A stretch of DNA of 64,000 nucleotides from Lentimicrobiaceae bacterium (GCA_020636745.1 JACJXH010000004.1:124001-188000), one strand, 5' to 3'; positions 1 through 8,971 are shown, numbered from the stretch's first letter. The notes: a model not told the origin generated them from the sequence alone. Made by a program: numbers and translations.

Positions 1-626
1 TCCCTGACCAACGAAAGCAAAAAAGCGAAACAAGTAAAAACCAGCACAACTTTAGTAATAAGATGAAGGCTGGTATAAACCATCATAAAATTGCCAGCCT
101 GAAGCCTCAGTGCAAAAAATTCAAACAACCAGACAATAACCGGAACAATAGCTGACAAAAAGGCCACAACCAGATTCCCAGCGAGAAGTAATTTCTTATA
201 TCTTTCAGAATAAAGCCAAAGCAGCAGTATAATCATCGGAAAAATCATGCCTAACCGCCAGGCCCCCACCATCCAAGAAAGATAGAATCCAGCCACAATA
301 GCAAAACCGTTTAAAAAATAATAAAGCCTGAAAACCATTTTTTCCGAAAAAAATCCAGAAACAAACAGGCTTTCAGGCTTATTCACCTTATCAGTTTCTA
401 CATCAAAGTAGTCGTTGATGATATAACCTGCAGCTGCAGTAACTACAGTAACAATTACCAGCAGAATAAAGAGGAAGTTACTTAAGGCAGGTTGTATACC
501 CGCTTGCGAATAAACCGGACCAATAATAGCAATACGTACCAATACCTGGGTAAGTATGATAATAATGAGGTTGGGCCAGCGAATAAAGCGCAGGAAAGAC
601 GAGACAGAATCAAGAAAACTTTTCAA
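1..626 (-). CDS. UbiA-family prenyltransferase (partial, C-terminus beyond window)
   Basis: This is an integral-membrane prenyltransferase that moves an isoprenoid chain onto an acceptor. The frame is open from a TTG at 626 to the window edge. The aspartate-rich signature NDYFDVETDKVNKP (about residues 71-84) is the Mg-diphosphate-binding motif of the UbiA family, and hydrophobic helices flank it. An in-frame TAA at 639-641, which is also the stop of the upstream phosphatase gene, excludes a longer start. No ATG lies between that stop and the TTG, so TTG 626 is the likely start. Bacteroidota homologues in this DUF2520-HAD-UbiA order are often named geranylgeranylglycerol-phosphate geranylgeranyltransferase; that specificity is transferred by annotation and not visible here. 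The gene is probably co-transcribed with the two genes upstream. Confidence 0.85.
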   Translation of the reverse strand, partial: MKSFLDSVSSFLRFIRWPNLIIIILTQVLVRIAIIGPVYSQAGIQPALSNFLFILLVIVTVVTAAAGYIINDYFDVETDKVNKPESLFVSGFFSEKMVFRLYYFLNGFAIVAGFYLSWMVGAWRLGMIFPMIILLLWLYSERYKKLLLAGNLVVAFLSAIVPVIVWLFEFFALRLQAGNFMMVYTSLHLITKVVLVFTCFAFLLSLVR

Positions 627-638
627 AATAAGCTTGAA

Positions 639-1160
639 TTACCAGTGATAAGCATTGCCATTCATCCATTTTCCCTGAACCTTCATCACCTGTTCAATAA
701 CATCGCGAACACAGCCTTCGCCACCATTAAAATGAGAAATATAACTGCATATATCGCGAATCTCCTGAGCAGCATCTGCCGGACAAACAGGCATACCAAC
801 CTTTTTCATCACATGATAATCAGGAATATCGTCACCCATATAAAGTACCTCATCGGTATTCAGGCCATTTTCAGAGATATATTTGTCAAAAACCTCAAGT
901 TTATTTTCAACGCCTAAAAAAACATCAGTCAGTTTAAGTGCATTGCAGCGGTGGCGCATTGATTCGGAGTATCCTCCCGAAATAACAGCAATTCTGTAAC
1001 CGCTCTTGACAGCTAATTGCAGCGCATACCCATCCTTCACATGACCAGTCCGGAGCTGATCTCCTGAATTTGTAATTAAAATTACGCCATTGGTAAGTAC
1101 ACCATCATAATCAAAAATGAAGGTCGTAATTCCGGAAAGTTTTTCTTTATAATTTGACAT
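639..1160 (-). CDS. kdsC: KdsC-type HAD phosphatase (KDO 8-phosphate phosphatase-like)
   Basis: A 173-residue cap-less HAD-superfamily phosphatase. KdsC removes phosphate from 3-deoxy-D-manno-octulosonate 8-phosphate in lipopolysaccharide inner-core synthesis. Visible motifs are FDYDGVLTNG (nucleophile Asp17, acid/base Asp19), VISGG (motif II) and MGDDIPD (motif IV). Length matches the C1-type KdsC tetramer family. It lies 10 bases after the DUF2520 gene, and its stop is only 13 bases before the UbiA start, so the three look like one operon. A related sugar-phosphate substrate cannot be excluded. Confidence 0.88.
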   Translation of the reverse strand: MSNYKEKLSGITTFIFDYDGVLTNGVILITNSGDQLRTGHVKDGYALQLAVKSGYRIAVISGGYSESMRHRCNALKLTDVFLGVENKLEVFDKYISENGLNTDEVLYMGDDIPDYHVMKKVGMPVCPADAAQEIRDICSYISHFNGGEGCVRDVIEQVMKVQGKWMNGNAYHW

Positions 1161-1170
1161 GACTTATCAT

Positions 1171-1977
1171 TTAACAGGCCTTGCCTGAATTTTTAAGTTT
1201 TACAATATGGCTACTGATTAATTTGTAAACCTCGGCAAGTTCGGGATTTTGCTTCAACAACTCAAGATGCTGGTCAATGGTTGGCCAGTCAGCTCTCACA
1301 GCCGGGCCGGTTTGCAACTGGGCAGCATCGCCGCCTTTTAACCGCAAAGCTGTTTCCTGAATCAAAGGCAAAAGTATATCAGGGTTAACATCGCAATTTG
1401 CCAGCAAACAATCGGCAACCGCATACATATAATTGGTAAAGTTATTAGCAAAAACAGCGGCAAGATGAATAGAAGCTCTTTGCAAAGAATCAAGGAACCG
1501 CACATCTGACGACAACTTCCGGGCTACGGCAGCGAGGGCTATTTCAATCTCGGAAGAAGTTCCTTCAATACAAAATGGCACTTTAGCAATATCAGGGCTG
1601 GAATGTTTTGTAAATGATTGCAGGGGGTAAAAAACACCTCCCTGAAGCCCCTGACGGGAAATAACGTCAAGAGATAATGAGCCGGATGTATGCGCAACAA
1701 TCCCTTTAAACCGGCCTGATCTCCTTAAATCTATAGCTATATCAGGAATTGCCTTATCGGGAAGTGCCAGAATTAATAAATCAGTATCCATGCGCAGATC
1801 TTCCAGAGACTCAACTGGCAATGCATTTACTATTGCAGCGAGTGCTGATGCATGATGCAGGTTTCTGGAACAGACATTCCTGATGACCAAACCAGCCCTT
1901 TTGAGTGCAGGAGCAAGATTTGACGCAACATTGCCGGAACCGGCAAAAGAAACAGTTTTAATTTCAGGAAGAGGCAT
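1171..1977 (-). CDS. Rossmann-fold DUF2520 oxidoreductase-like protein
   Basis: About 268 residues. The N-terminus has a dinucleotide-binding beta-alpha-beta with GSGNVASNLAPAL (about residues 14-26), like F420-/NADP-dependent oxidoreductases and pyrroline-5-carboxylate reductase. The C-terminal half is the helical DUF2520 domain. A GTG at 1980 is directly followed by ATG at 1977; I prefer the ATG. The family is widespread in Bacteroidota next to a KdsC-like phosphatase and a UbiA protein, but its reaction is not established. It begins a minus-strand run with the phosphatase and prenyltransferase. Confidence 0.8.
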   Translation of the reverse strand: MPLPEIKTVSFAGSGNVASNLAPALKRAGLVIRNVCSRNLHHASALAAIVNALPVESLEDLRMDTDLLILALPDKAIPDIAIDLRRSGRFKGIVAHTSGSLSLDVISRQGLQGGVFYPLQSFTKHSSPDIAKVPFCIEGTSSEIEIALAAVARKLSSDVRFLDSLQRASIHLAAVFANNFTNYMYAVADCLLANCDVNPDILLPLIQETALRLKGGDAAQLQTGPAVRADWPTIDQHLELLKQNPELAEVYKLISSHIVKLKNSGKAC

Positions 1978-2018
1978 CACAGATGTTTGCTGCGAAGGTA
2001 CAAAATTAGCATGAAATG

Positions 2019-4397
2019 TTACTCAGCTGCCTGCTTTGCTTTTACTGCTCTTCTCCAAACGCTGACTGTCACACCAGTAAACATGATAATTGTTCCAAGC
2101 CAAAGCACCCATATCCATGGGAAGAACATAATCTTTAAAGCTATAAATTCAGCTTGCTTTTCAAAAACACCCATATGGATAGTTTCAGGTTTGTCTGAAA
2201 CTTTTTCAAACTGAAGCTTAACACCCTGGTTTTTCAATTCAACAATGCCACTTTCGGCATAACTATCTTTAATAGAATAAGTCATTGGATAACTTTTCCA
2301 TAATCCTGTTGAATCAGCCGCTTTTATCACTGCTGTAATGGCAACTTCAGTAACATCCTTATTAACAGAAGCAAGGTAAAGCGAATCGAAAATAACTAAG
2401 GAGTTCCCAATCATCAGCGAATCACCAAGTTCAAATTCAGCACTGCCAGCATAAACATAACCATCAGGTAAACGCTTTGATTTATCATTTGCGAAAGTGA
2501 TAAACATAAAGACATCGCCCAAAAGCATATTACGAGTATCGGGATTGTACACATTCCCCATTCGGCTATTATACTTTATAGAAGGATAAACAGAGTACAA
2601 AACTTCTAATTTCTGATCAGTTCCCTGTTTCAGAAAATCTATCTGGTAAAAAACTTCATCACGATCTTCCTTACTATCGCTGAAACAAACCAGGTAATCA
2701 CCCATTTGCTTGGGCTCTCCTTTATAAAGCATGATGTTATCACCACTTCCTGTTGTTCCGCTTTTGCCAACACGTGAAAGCGTAATTGTATTAGAGAACG
2801 CGATGAGAACGCCTAACAAAAATATGCCAAATCCAACATGAGTGAGTGCAGCACCAATGTTGGCCTTGCCACCGGCAAACCGGATAAGGTAAGCGAAAGA
2901 GGTGAGAATAGTAAAAATGATGCTAAACAGAAAAATACCATGGATAACCACCATGTTTTTATCCATAATAAATCCGGCGATGGCCAGTAACAAAGCCAGA
3001 ATAAAAGGAACAGATATTCTCCGGAGAAATAATTTTATATCATTTTGCCCATACACAACATATTGGCCAACACCCAGCAAAACAGCCACCAAAATAGCGA
3101 AAGGTGTTTGCCAGGTATTATAAAAACCAACAACATCCGAAGGAGGCGCAAAACCAGTACCAAAAATTTTATTCACAACCGGCACTGAAGTAGTACTGAT
3201 AACCTGAAAAGCAGATAAAATCAACACAATAGCTCCGTACAACATCATAAAATCTCTGGTAAAAAAGGCCGGCAGGTCGTTAACGGCTATACTCTTTCTT
3301 TTGCTGAAAAGCATCCAGGCGGGAACAATTGTAAATACAGCAGTAAACAAAATAAGTTGAAAGCTCCTTCCATCATCACCAAAAGCATGAACAGAAGTTT
3401 CGCCTAACACACCTGATCGGGTAAGATAACTGGCGTATAAAACCATGACAAACCCGAGAAAAGACAGAATATATGTCCCCAGATAGAATTTATCCCTTTT
3501 ATAAGCCAGCAACATATAGTGTAAAGCAGCAACAAGCACAAGCCATGGCACAAGTGAAGCATTCTCAACCGGATCCCATGCCCAAAAGCCTCCGAAAGTA
3601 AGCGACTGATATGCCCAGGCGCCGCCCATTATCAAACCAATGCCCAACAAGCCAATAGTAAGCGAAATCCATGGCAATGTTGGCTTCAACCAATATCTCT
3701 TATCATTCTGAATGAGAGAAGCAAAGGCAAAAGCAAATGGGAAAATAGCTGTAGCATAACCCATAAAAAGCAGTGGCGGGTGAATTACCATCCACGGATT
3801 TTCAAGCAAAGGATTCAAGCCATTCCCATCAGTAATAAGACTGAGGTATGATGGATTCCTGAAGAAATCGTTACCCATATTTTCCGGCACCAACCTTAGC
3901 AACTGAAACGGATCGCTCCCAAGTGATAATCCAGCAAAACGATAGCCCAGCACCATTGACATCAGAAACATTTGCGCAAAAATAATCACCATCATTGCAG
4001 GAGCTTCCAGCTTTCGCGAAGTATACATCGCTCCAATCCCGAATGTACCGATGAAAAAAGCCCAAAGCAGAAAACTTCCTTCCTGCCCTGCCCAGAAACT
4101 GGAAATAATATATTTTGCAGGCATGAACGAAGAAGAATGCTTATACACATAAGCATACTCAAAGTAATGATTTACAATTATATAAAAAAGCGCCAGACAA
4201 ATTCCAACTATGGAGAAAGTCTGAACAAGATAGGCTATACGGGCCATTTTTCGCTGAAAACCACTTCCTGCCCTTTTTTTCGCAACCTGCAGGTAAAAAT
4301 ACAACCCGGCAAAACCTGATAAAAAAGATAAAAAAATCAGAAATCGTCCGATTGCACCAGGCGTAAGATGCTCTCCAATATATGCAACGTCTGTCAT
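2019..4397 (-). CDS. ccmF: CcmF/CcsA-type cytochrome c haem lyase
   Basis: About 792 residues and strongly hydrophobic, with many transmembrane helices. It carries the haem-handling WWD-type signature GGFWAWDPVENASLVPW and the conserved WMVIHPPLLFMGY segment, both diagnostic of CcmF/NrfE haem lyases that attach haem to apocytochrome c at the outer face of the inner membrane. It is longer than proteobacterial CcmF (about 650 residues) because of a periplasmic domain near the C-terminus, which is usual in this phylum. The frame extends to a TTG at 4439, but ATG 4397 (MTDVAYIGEHL) fits the family start. No other ccm gene is in the window. Confidence 0.88.
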   Translation of the reverse strand: MTDVAYIGEHLTPGAIGRFLIFLSFLSGFAGLYFYLQVAKKRAGSGFQRKMARIAYLVQTFSIVGICLALFYIIVNHYFEYAYVYKHSSSFMPAKYIISSFWAGQEGSFLLWAFFIGTFGIGAMYTSRKLEAPAMMVIIFAQMFLMSMVLGYRFAGLSLGSDPFQLLRLVPENMGNDFFRNPSYLSLITDGNGLNPLLENPWMVIHPPLLFMGYATAIFPFAFAFASLIQNDKRYWLKPTLPWISLTIGLLGIGLIMGGAWAYQSLTFGGFWAWDPVENASLVPWLVLVAALHYMLLAYKRDKFYLGTYILSFLGFVMVLYASYLTRSGVLGETSVHAFGDDGRSFQLILFTAVFTIVPAWMLFSKRKSIAVNDLPAFFTRDFMMLYGAIVLILSAFQVISTTSVPVVNKIFGTGFAPPSDVVGFYNTWQTPFAILVAVLLGVGQYVVYGQNDIKLFLRRISVPFILALLLAIAGFIMDKNMVVIHGIFLFSIIFTILTSFAYLIRFAGGKANIGAALTHVGFGIFLLGVLIAFSNTITLSRVGKSGTTGSGDNIMLYKGEPKQMGDYLVCFSDSKEDRDEVFYQIDFLKQGTDQKLEVLYSVYPSIKYNSRMGNVYNPDTRNMLLGDVFMFITFANDKSKRLPDGYVYAGSAEFELGDSLMIGNSLVIFDSLYLASVNKDVTEVAITAVIKAADSTGLWKSYPMTYSIKDSYAESGIVELKNQGVKLQFEKVSDKPETIHMGVFEKQAEFIALKIMFFPWIWVLWLGTIIMFTGVTVSVWRRAVKAKQAAE

Positions 4398-4493
4398 AAG
4401 TAGATATTTGTCAGTATTTAAACATTTGCTTAGCTTCAATCAAAAAGAAAAAAAATACGTTTCTTTTCAAGGCACTAAAATACAATTCTTTCC

Positions 4494-4525
4494 TTTGCTT
4501 TTACCGGTGAAATAAATCATCTTTG
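4494..4525 (+). promoter_or_regulatory. Probable Bacteroidota-type promoter for the YghO-like gene
   Basis: TTTG at 4494-4497, a 20-base spacer, then CATCTTTG at 4518-4525. This is one mismatch from the TAnnTTTG element used by the Bacteroidota primary sigma factor. It sits about 60 bases before the ATG at 4589, in the divergent gap with ccmF. Confidence 0.45.
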
Positions 4526-4588
4526 TATTGACATTACCTCAATGATTAAAAATAAAATCGCTTCATCTGGCAAACCTGAACATGAATA

Positions 4589-5734
4589 ATGAAATCTGAA
4601 ATCAGAATAGCAGACAACTCCAAAACCATTAATGATTTTATCAAGTTACCAGGCAGCATCCATGCCAGTCACACCAATTGGCTTCCGCCTTTGTATCAGG
4701 ACGAAAGAGCTTTTTTCAATCCCCGTAAAAACAGAGCTTTTTCCTATTGTGACACAATTTTGGCAGTAGCATATGTTTCCGGCCGGCCCAGAGGCAGAAT
4801 AATGGGCATTATTCATCGTGATTACAATACGTTGCATCAGGAAAAAACAGCCAGGTTTGGGTTCTTTGACTGCTATGAAGATTTTGAAGTTGCAACAGAA
4901 CTTATTGAATATATCAAAGTATGGGCCATGCAAAAAGGAATGCAATGCTTAACCGGACCATATGGTTTTTCAGACAGAGATCCGCAGGGCTTTTTAATAG
5001 AAGGCAACAACGATGTTCCTCTCATTGATACCAATTGCAACCTGCCCTACATGACAGACTTCCTCACCAGGGCTGGTTTTGAAAAACTGATTGATTGTTT
5101 AACGTACAAGTTTGATATTCACTTACTCTTCCCGGAGGTATATAACCGAACACGACAACGAGCTGAAAGTGCCCATCGTTATCAACTTTTAGAATTTAAG
5201 TCAAAAAAAGAGCTCAAGCCATACATATTACCGGTCCTTCAACTTACCAATGAAACATATAGCCATCTATATGGCTTTTACCCTCTGAACGAAACTGATA
5301 TGAAAGACCTGGCCAACAGGTATATGCCAGTTCTCGATCCCGAGTTTGTAAAAGTAGTTATGTTCAATAACGAGGTAATCGCTTATGTGGTAGGCCTGCA
5401 GAACATGTCGGCCGGTTTAAAACGCGCCAAAGGCCGGCTCTTCCCGTTAGGATGGTATCATATTCTGAAATCAATCAAAAAAGCCGAGCAGCTTGATTTA
5501 ATGTTGGGCGCTGTCAAGCAAGAACAACAAGGTCTGGGCCTGGAAATCTGGATGGGAATGAAACTGCTTGAATCAGCCAAAAAAAAGGGAATAAAAACCA
5601 TTGAAACGCACCTTATACTTGAAACCAACCTGAGAATGAGAGCTGTGCTTGAACGCCTGAATATTCCCATAGCTAAGCGATTCAGAGTATATACCACTTT
5701 TTTTAACCAGACAGGACAACCTGAAAATATTTAA
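4589..5734 (+). CDS. YghO-like GNAT-fold acyltransferase
   Basis: 381 residues. It resembles the YghO group of putative GNAT acyltransferases found in many Bacteroidota: an N-terminal block with FFNPRKNRAF, a central ARFGFFDCYEDFE segment followed by TGPYGFSDRDPQGFLIEG, and a C-terminal acetyl-CoA-like fold ending in MRAVLERLN. No signal peptide is visible, so it is probably cytosolic. The substrate is unknown. It is a single-gene unit with its own upstream promoter and a bidirectional hairpin downstream. Confidence 0.65.
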   Translation: MKSEIRIADNSKTINDFIKLPGSIHASHTNWLPPLYQDERAFFNPRKNRAFSYCDTILAVAYVSGRPRGRIMGIIHRDYNTLHQEKTARFGFFDCYEDFEVATELIEYIKVWAMQKGMQCLTGPYGFSDRDPQGFLIEGNNDVPLIDTNCNLPYMTDFLTRAGFEKLIDCLTYKFDIHLLFPEVYNRTRQRAESAHRYQLLEFKSKKELKPYILPVLQLTNETYSHLYGFYPLNETDMKDLANRYMPVLDPEFVKVVMFNNEVIAYVVGLQNMSAGLKRAKGRLFPLGWYHILKSIKKAEQLDLMLGAVKQEQQGLGLEIWMGMKLLESAKKKGIKTIETHLILETNLRMRAVLERLNIPIAKRFRVYTTFFNQTGQPENI

Positions 5735-5770
5735 AATTAAGGATACCCAAGGTCCGGTATATGCCCAAAA

Positions 5771-5796
5771 AAAGAGCGTCTAAAGAAACGCTCTTT
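5771..5796. terminator. Bidirectional intrinsic terminator
   Basis: Inverted repeat AAAGAGCGT / ACGCTCTTT with an 8-base loop between two convergent genes. On the minus strand the stem runs into seven U residues, so it is strongest for the T9SS gene ending at 5821. Confidence 0.75.
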
Positions 5797-5820
5797 CAAC
5801 ATATTACAAATTATCATCAA

Positions 5821-6660
5821 CTATTCAGTATAAATTACCTTTTGCATAAACATCTTTCCGTCGTATACCATTCTCAAGAAGTAGACGCCCGGACTTGTTT
5901 TTTTATTATCGTTCAATGTACCATCCCAACTAAATGCATTTAATCCTTGTGGCAAATCTTCATTAACAAGTTCTGCGATACGTTTTCCGCTCAATTCATA
6001 AACTGAAACATTCACAAATCCCCTTTGAGGCAAATCAAAACTTACATTCACGTTATTACTGAATGGATTGGGAAAGGCCTTAAATCCAACAGAACTTTTC
6101 ATATGTTCATCAATACCCACATTCAAAGGACTGTAATTGAGAACCATATTTTTGAAATACAGCTCATCCTGTACAGTTATTGAAACAACATCCGGTCCCT
6201 TTGTAAAAGTTACTGAGGTAGATGGTCCGGCTGCTCCACCATTGGCAGAATTCCGGCTGGTATACTCAACCCAAATCTGATAGGTTCCGTCAGGCACAAG
6301 ATTTCCGGCTAAATCGCGGCAATCCCACGATATGGTATGCGTCTGATGATTAGGTAAAGTTGCTCCGGTGATAGCACTAACACTATTGTTACCTGAAGAA
6401 GCCATCCACTTTACCAAATGCTGCTTGCGATTATTGGCCATCACTTTACGTGAGATAATAAAATTCCCTTGTTCATCCTTTACCCATATTGCCAATACAT
6501 TTTTGGGCGAATAAGTTGCACCGTTACTCACCGTCAGGACAGTAAAGGTAACTGTTCCATCTGTTGACAAGGTAGCATTTGCTGCCAGTGAAACACTGGA
6601 ATTAAAAATCGGGCTTATAGCCAGAAGAAACAATGTTGAAAGAAAATTGTTTTTTTTCAT
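5821..6660 (-). CDS. Exported DUF2271-like protein with T9SS type A sorting domain
   Basis: 279 residues. A signal peptide (MKKNNFLSTLFLLA... to about Ala27) is followed by a beta-rich domain with AIWVKDEQGNF, LVKWMASSG and an FlgD-like Ig segment ISWDCRDLAGN/VPDGTYQIWVEYT. This resembles DUF2271 periplasmic proteins. The last ~80 residues (FPNPFSNNVNVSFDLPQ ... GVYFLRMVYDG) are a typical type A sorting domain, so the protein should cross the outer membrane by the T9SS and be released or anchored. Its biological role is not evident. It is monocistronic. Confidence 0.8.
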   Translation of the reverse strand: MKKNNFLSTLFLLAISPIFNSSVSLAANATLSTDGTVTFTVLTVSNGATYSPKNVLAIWVKDEQGNFIISRKVMANNRKQHLVKWMASSGNNSVSAITGATLPNHQTHTISWDCRDLAGNLVPDGTYQIWVEYTSRNSANGGAAGPSTSVTFTKGPDVVSITVQDELYFKNMVLNYSPLNVGIDEHMKSSVGFKAFPNPFSNNVNVSFDLPQRGFVNVSVYELSGKRIAELVNEDLPQGLNAFSWDGTLNDNKKTSPGVYFLRMVYDGKMFMQKVIYTE

Positions 6661-6685
6661 AGTGTGAGAGCGTTATTTGTAATTA

Positions 6686-6693
6686 CAAAGTTA
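6686..6693 (-). promoter_or_regulatory. -7 element TAACTTTG
   Basis: Read on the minus strand, TAACTTTG matches TAnnTTTG exactly and lies 26 bases before the ATG of the DUF2271-like T9SS gene. No clear TTG is present at the expected upstream distance, so the site rests on the -7 box alone. Confidence 0.5.
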
Positions 6694-6976
6694 GATAACT
6701 TAATTTGTTTTTCAGCCATTTTTCAACTATTACCAAACAAAAACAGACAATCTGAATGGCATGCGACAAAAAATAAGCCATCAACTGAATACAACATCCT
6801 AACCAAAGAAAAGGCCCGGGAACTGAAGATTTTTTGCTCAGGAATGAGGAATACTTCCCCGAAATGGGGAGGATCGCTTTTTTAAGGAGAGACCATTCTA
6901 TAAGTCTAAACCGCAAAGGAGATATAAACAGTAAACAGAAGTAAACAGCAAGGGTAGAATCGGACACCACAAAAAA

Positions 6977-7005
6977 AATCCCCGGTTAATTCTAACCAGG
7001 GATTT
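6977..7005 (-). terminator. Enolase terminator
   Basis: Near-perfect hairpin AAATCCCCGGTTA / TAACCAGGGATTT with an ATTC loop, followed on the minus strand by a run of U. It lies just after the eno stop codon. Confidence 0.85.
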
Positions 7006-7024
7006 CAATTAATTCAGAACCAAA

Positions 7025-8314
7025 TTATTTGGCATATTTAAAATCTTTGCCTAAGTATCTGGCAGAACTACCAAGAATTTCCTCAATACGAAGAAGTTGG
7101 TTATATTTTGCAATTCTGTCAGTACGGCTGGCTGAACCAGTTTTAATCAGGCCTGTATTTAAAGCCACAGCAAGGTCAGCAATCGTAGTATCTTCTGTTT
7201 CACCTGAGCGATGACTCATTACGGCAGTATAACCATTGCGGTAAGCCAGATTAACGGCATCAATTGTTTCAGTAAGGCTACCAATCTGATTTACTTTAAC
7301 AAGAATTGAATTGGCCACACCACGGTCGATACCCATTTGCAGACGCTTAGAATTAGTAACAAATAAATCGTCACCGACAAGCTGAATTTTCTTACCCATC
7401 ACATCAGTCATCAACTTCCAGCCATCCCAGTCATCTTCAGCCATACCATCCTCAATAGAGATAATAGGATATTTATCAGTCCATGTTTTCCAATAATCTA
7501 CCATTTGTGAAGGGGTAAGTTTATCGCCTGTAGATTTTTTCAGGTGGTAAACTTTTTCATCTTCAATCCAATATTCGGAAGAGGCAGGGTCGAGTGCCAT
7601 AAAGATATCAACACCAGGTTTATAACCAGCTTTTTCAATAGCCTGAAGAATTACAGTAACAGCTTCTTCGTTAGATTTAAGATTCGGGGCAAAACCACCT
7701 TCATCACCTACGTTAGTAGAATAGCCGGCTTTTTTCAAAACAGATTTCAGGTTATGAAACACTTCAGCGCCCATACGGAGAGCATCACTAAAATTAGCAG
7801 CTCCTACAGGCATAATCATAAACTCCTGAAAATCGATGGCATTATCAGCATGAGAACCACCATTGATGATATTCATCATAGGAATAGGCAAAGTATTTGC
7901 ATTTACGCCACCCACATAACGGAATAAAAACTGGCTTGATTCCTGGGCAGCAGCATTGGCAACAGCCAAAGACACACCCAGAATAGCATTAGCGCCAAGG
8001 TTAGCTTTATTAGGAGTGCCGTCAATTTCAAGCATTCTCTGATCAATTTCATTCTGTTCTGAAACCAGATAGCCTTTTAATTCTTCGGCCAACACTTTAT
8101 TGACATTCTGAACCGCTTTAAGCACACCTTTTCCAAGATACATGCTATCGTCACCATCACGAAGCTCAACAGCCTCATGAACACCAGTAGATGCTCCGGA
8201 GGGAACAGCTGCACGGCCCATGATACCGTTAGTGGTATAAACATCAACTTCGATTGTTGGATTTCCGCGTGAATCAAGGATTTGGCGGGCAAAAATGTTA
8301 GCAATTGCGCTCAT
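7025..8314 (-). CDS. eno: Enolase
   Basis: 429 residues, the standard length. It interconverts 2-phosphoglycerate and phosphoenolpyruvate in glycolysis and gluconeogenesis. Visible are the N-terminal ARQILDSRGNPTIEVDV, the metal-site region FMALDPASSEYW, ISIEDGMAEDDWDGW, the GDDLFVTN loop and the signature SHRSGETEDTTIADLAVA. The catalytic Lys region LVKVNQIGSLTET is intact. It has its own promoter within the rplQ terminator region and its own terminator, so it is expressed separately from the ribosomal cluster it adjoins. Confidence 0.98.
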   Translation of the reverse strand: MSAIANIFARQILDSRGNPTIEVDVYTTNGIMGRAAVPSGASTGVHEAVELRDGDDSMYLGKGVLKAVQNVNKVLAEELKGYLVSEQNEIDQRMLEIDGTPNKANLGANAILGVSLAVANAAAQESSQFLFRYVGGVNANTLPIPMMNIINGGSHADNAIDFQEFMIMPVGAANFSDALRMGAEVFHNLKSVLKKAGYSTNVGDEGGFAPNLKSNEEAVTVILQAIEKAGYKPGVDIFMALDPASSEYWIEDEKVYHLKKSTGDKLTPSQMVDYWKTWTDKYPIISIEDGMAEDDWDGWKLMTDVMGKKIQLVGDDLFVTNSKRLQMGIDRGVANSILVKVNQIGSLTETIDAVNLAYRNGYTAVMSHRSGETEDTTIADLAVALNTGLIKTGSASRTDRIAKYNQLLRIEEILGSSARYLGKDFKYAK

Positions 8315-8373
8315 TTTCTTAATTTTAGATTAATATTAATTTAACTTAGGTCTGACAATTCATAAGGTTCAAA

Positions 8374-8389
8374 GCCGTGGTAAAACGGC
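8374..8389 (-). promoter_or_regulatory. Small hairpin in the eno 5' leader
   Basis: GCCG / CGGC with an 8-base loop, lying between the predicted eno transcription start (about 8387) and its ATG at 8314. Since it covers almost the first transcribed bases, it may stabilise the 5' end of the mRNA; that is inference. Confidence 0.35.
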
Positions 8390-8393
8390 ATTG

Positions 8394-8423
8394 CAAAAGT
8401 ACTCACAAACAAAATGAGGACAA
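8394..8423 (-). promoter_or_regulatory. eno promoter
   Basis: On the minus strand TTTG (TTG complement at 8421-8423), exactly 19 bases, then TACTTTTG (8394-8401). This fits the Bacteroidota consensus. The upstream element lies inside the rplQ terminator hairpin. It predicts a leader of about 70 bases. Confidence 0.7.
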
Positions 8424-8447
8424 AGTAAAAAATACTTTATCCTCATT
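8413..8447 (-). terminator. Terminator of the ribosomal supercluster
   Basis: AATGAGGA..AAAGTA / TACTTT..TCCTCATT with a 5-base loop, 19 bases after the rplQ stop codon. The following U-tract on the minus strand is short (UUUUG), so some read-through into eno is possible. Confidence 0.75.
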
Positions 8448-8465
8448 AAAATTTAAACATTAATC

Positions 8466-8966
8466 TTATTCTTTAGTTTCTGAACTATCAGCAACTACAT
8501 CTTCATTTTTTGTTTCAGCAACAGGAGCTGCGGCTGGTTTAGCTTTCACAGTGCGGCTACGACGAGTTGTTTTAGCTTTAGGAGCAGCTTTAGCGGCGAG
8601 GAGATTTTCATTAAAATCTACCAACTCCATCATACACATTTCAGCATTATCACCAAGACGGTTACCCGTTTTAAGAATGCGTGTATATCCACCGGGGCGG
8701 CTGGCTACTTTAACAGAAACTTCTCTGAAAAGGGTAGAAACAGCTTCCTTATTTTGCAGATAGCTAAAAACCATCCTTCTTGAGTGTGTAGAATCGTCTT
8801 TTGAACGTGTAATAAGCGGTTCAACATATGACCTCAATGCTTTGGCTTTTGCAAGCGTAGTATTGATGCGTTTATGAAGGATAAGCGAAGCCGCCATGTT
8901 CGATAACATTGCCTTACGGTGGGCGCTTGTTCTACCCAGGTGATTGACTTTCTTTCCGTGTCTCAT
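8466..8966 (-). CDS. rplQ: 50S ribosomal protein L17
   Basis: 166 residues. The conserved core begins MRHGKKVNHLGRTSAHR and runs to about residue 120. It is followed by a ~45-residue Ala/Lys/Thr-rich tail ending in acidic residues, absent from the E. coli protein (127 residues) but common in this phylum. L17 sits near the exit tunnel of the large subunit. It is the last gene of the ribosomal run, 5 bases after rpoA. Confidence 0.97.
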   Translation of the reverse strand: MRHGKKVNHLGRTSAHRKAMLSNMAASLILHKRINTTLAKAKALRSYVEPLITRSKDDSTHSRRMVFSYLQNKEAVSTLFREVSVKVASRPGGYTRILKTGNRLGDNAEMCMMELVDFNENLLAAKAAPKAKTTRRSRTVKAKPAAAPVAETKNEDVVADSSETKE

Positions 8967-8971
8967 TTCAA

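Larger units (their letters stand above)
6661..7024. other. Intergenic region upstream of the T9SS gene and downstream of eno
   Basis: 364 bases without a convincing gene. It contains the minus-strand promoter of the DUF2271-like gene at its left end and the enolase terminator at its right end. Open frames on both strands (6664-6885 plus, 6683-6970 minus) overlap each other, show no recognisable motif and are probably noise. Confidence 0.6.

Noticed and set aside
6664..6970. Overlapping short frames on both strands between the T9SS gene and eno
   Set aside because: Mutually overlapping, compositionally odd and without motif; the minus frame also covers the promoter of the neighbouring gene.
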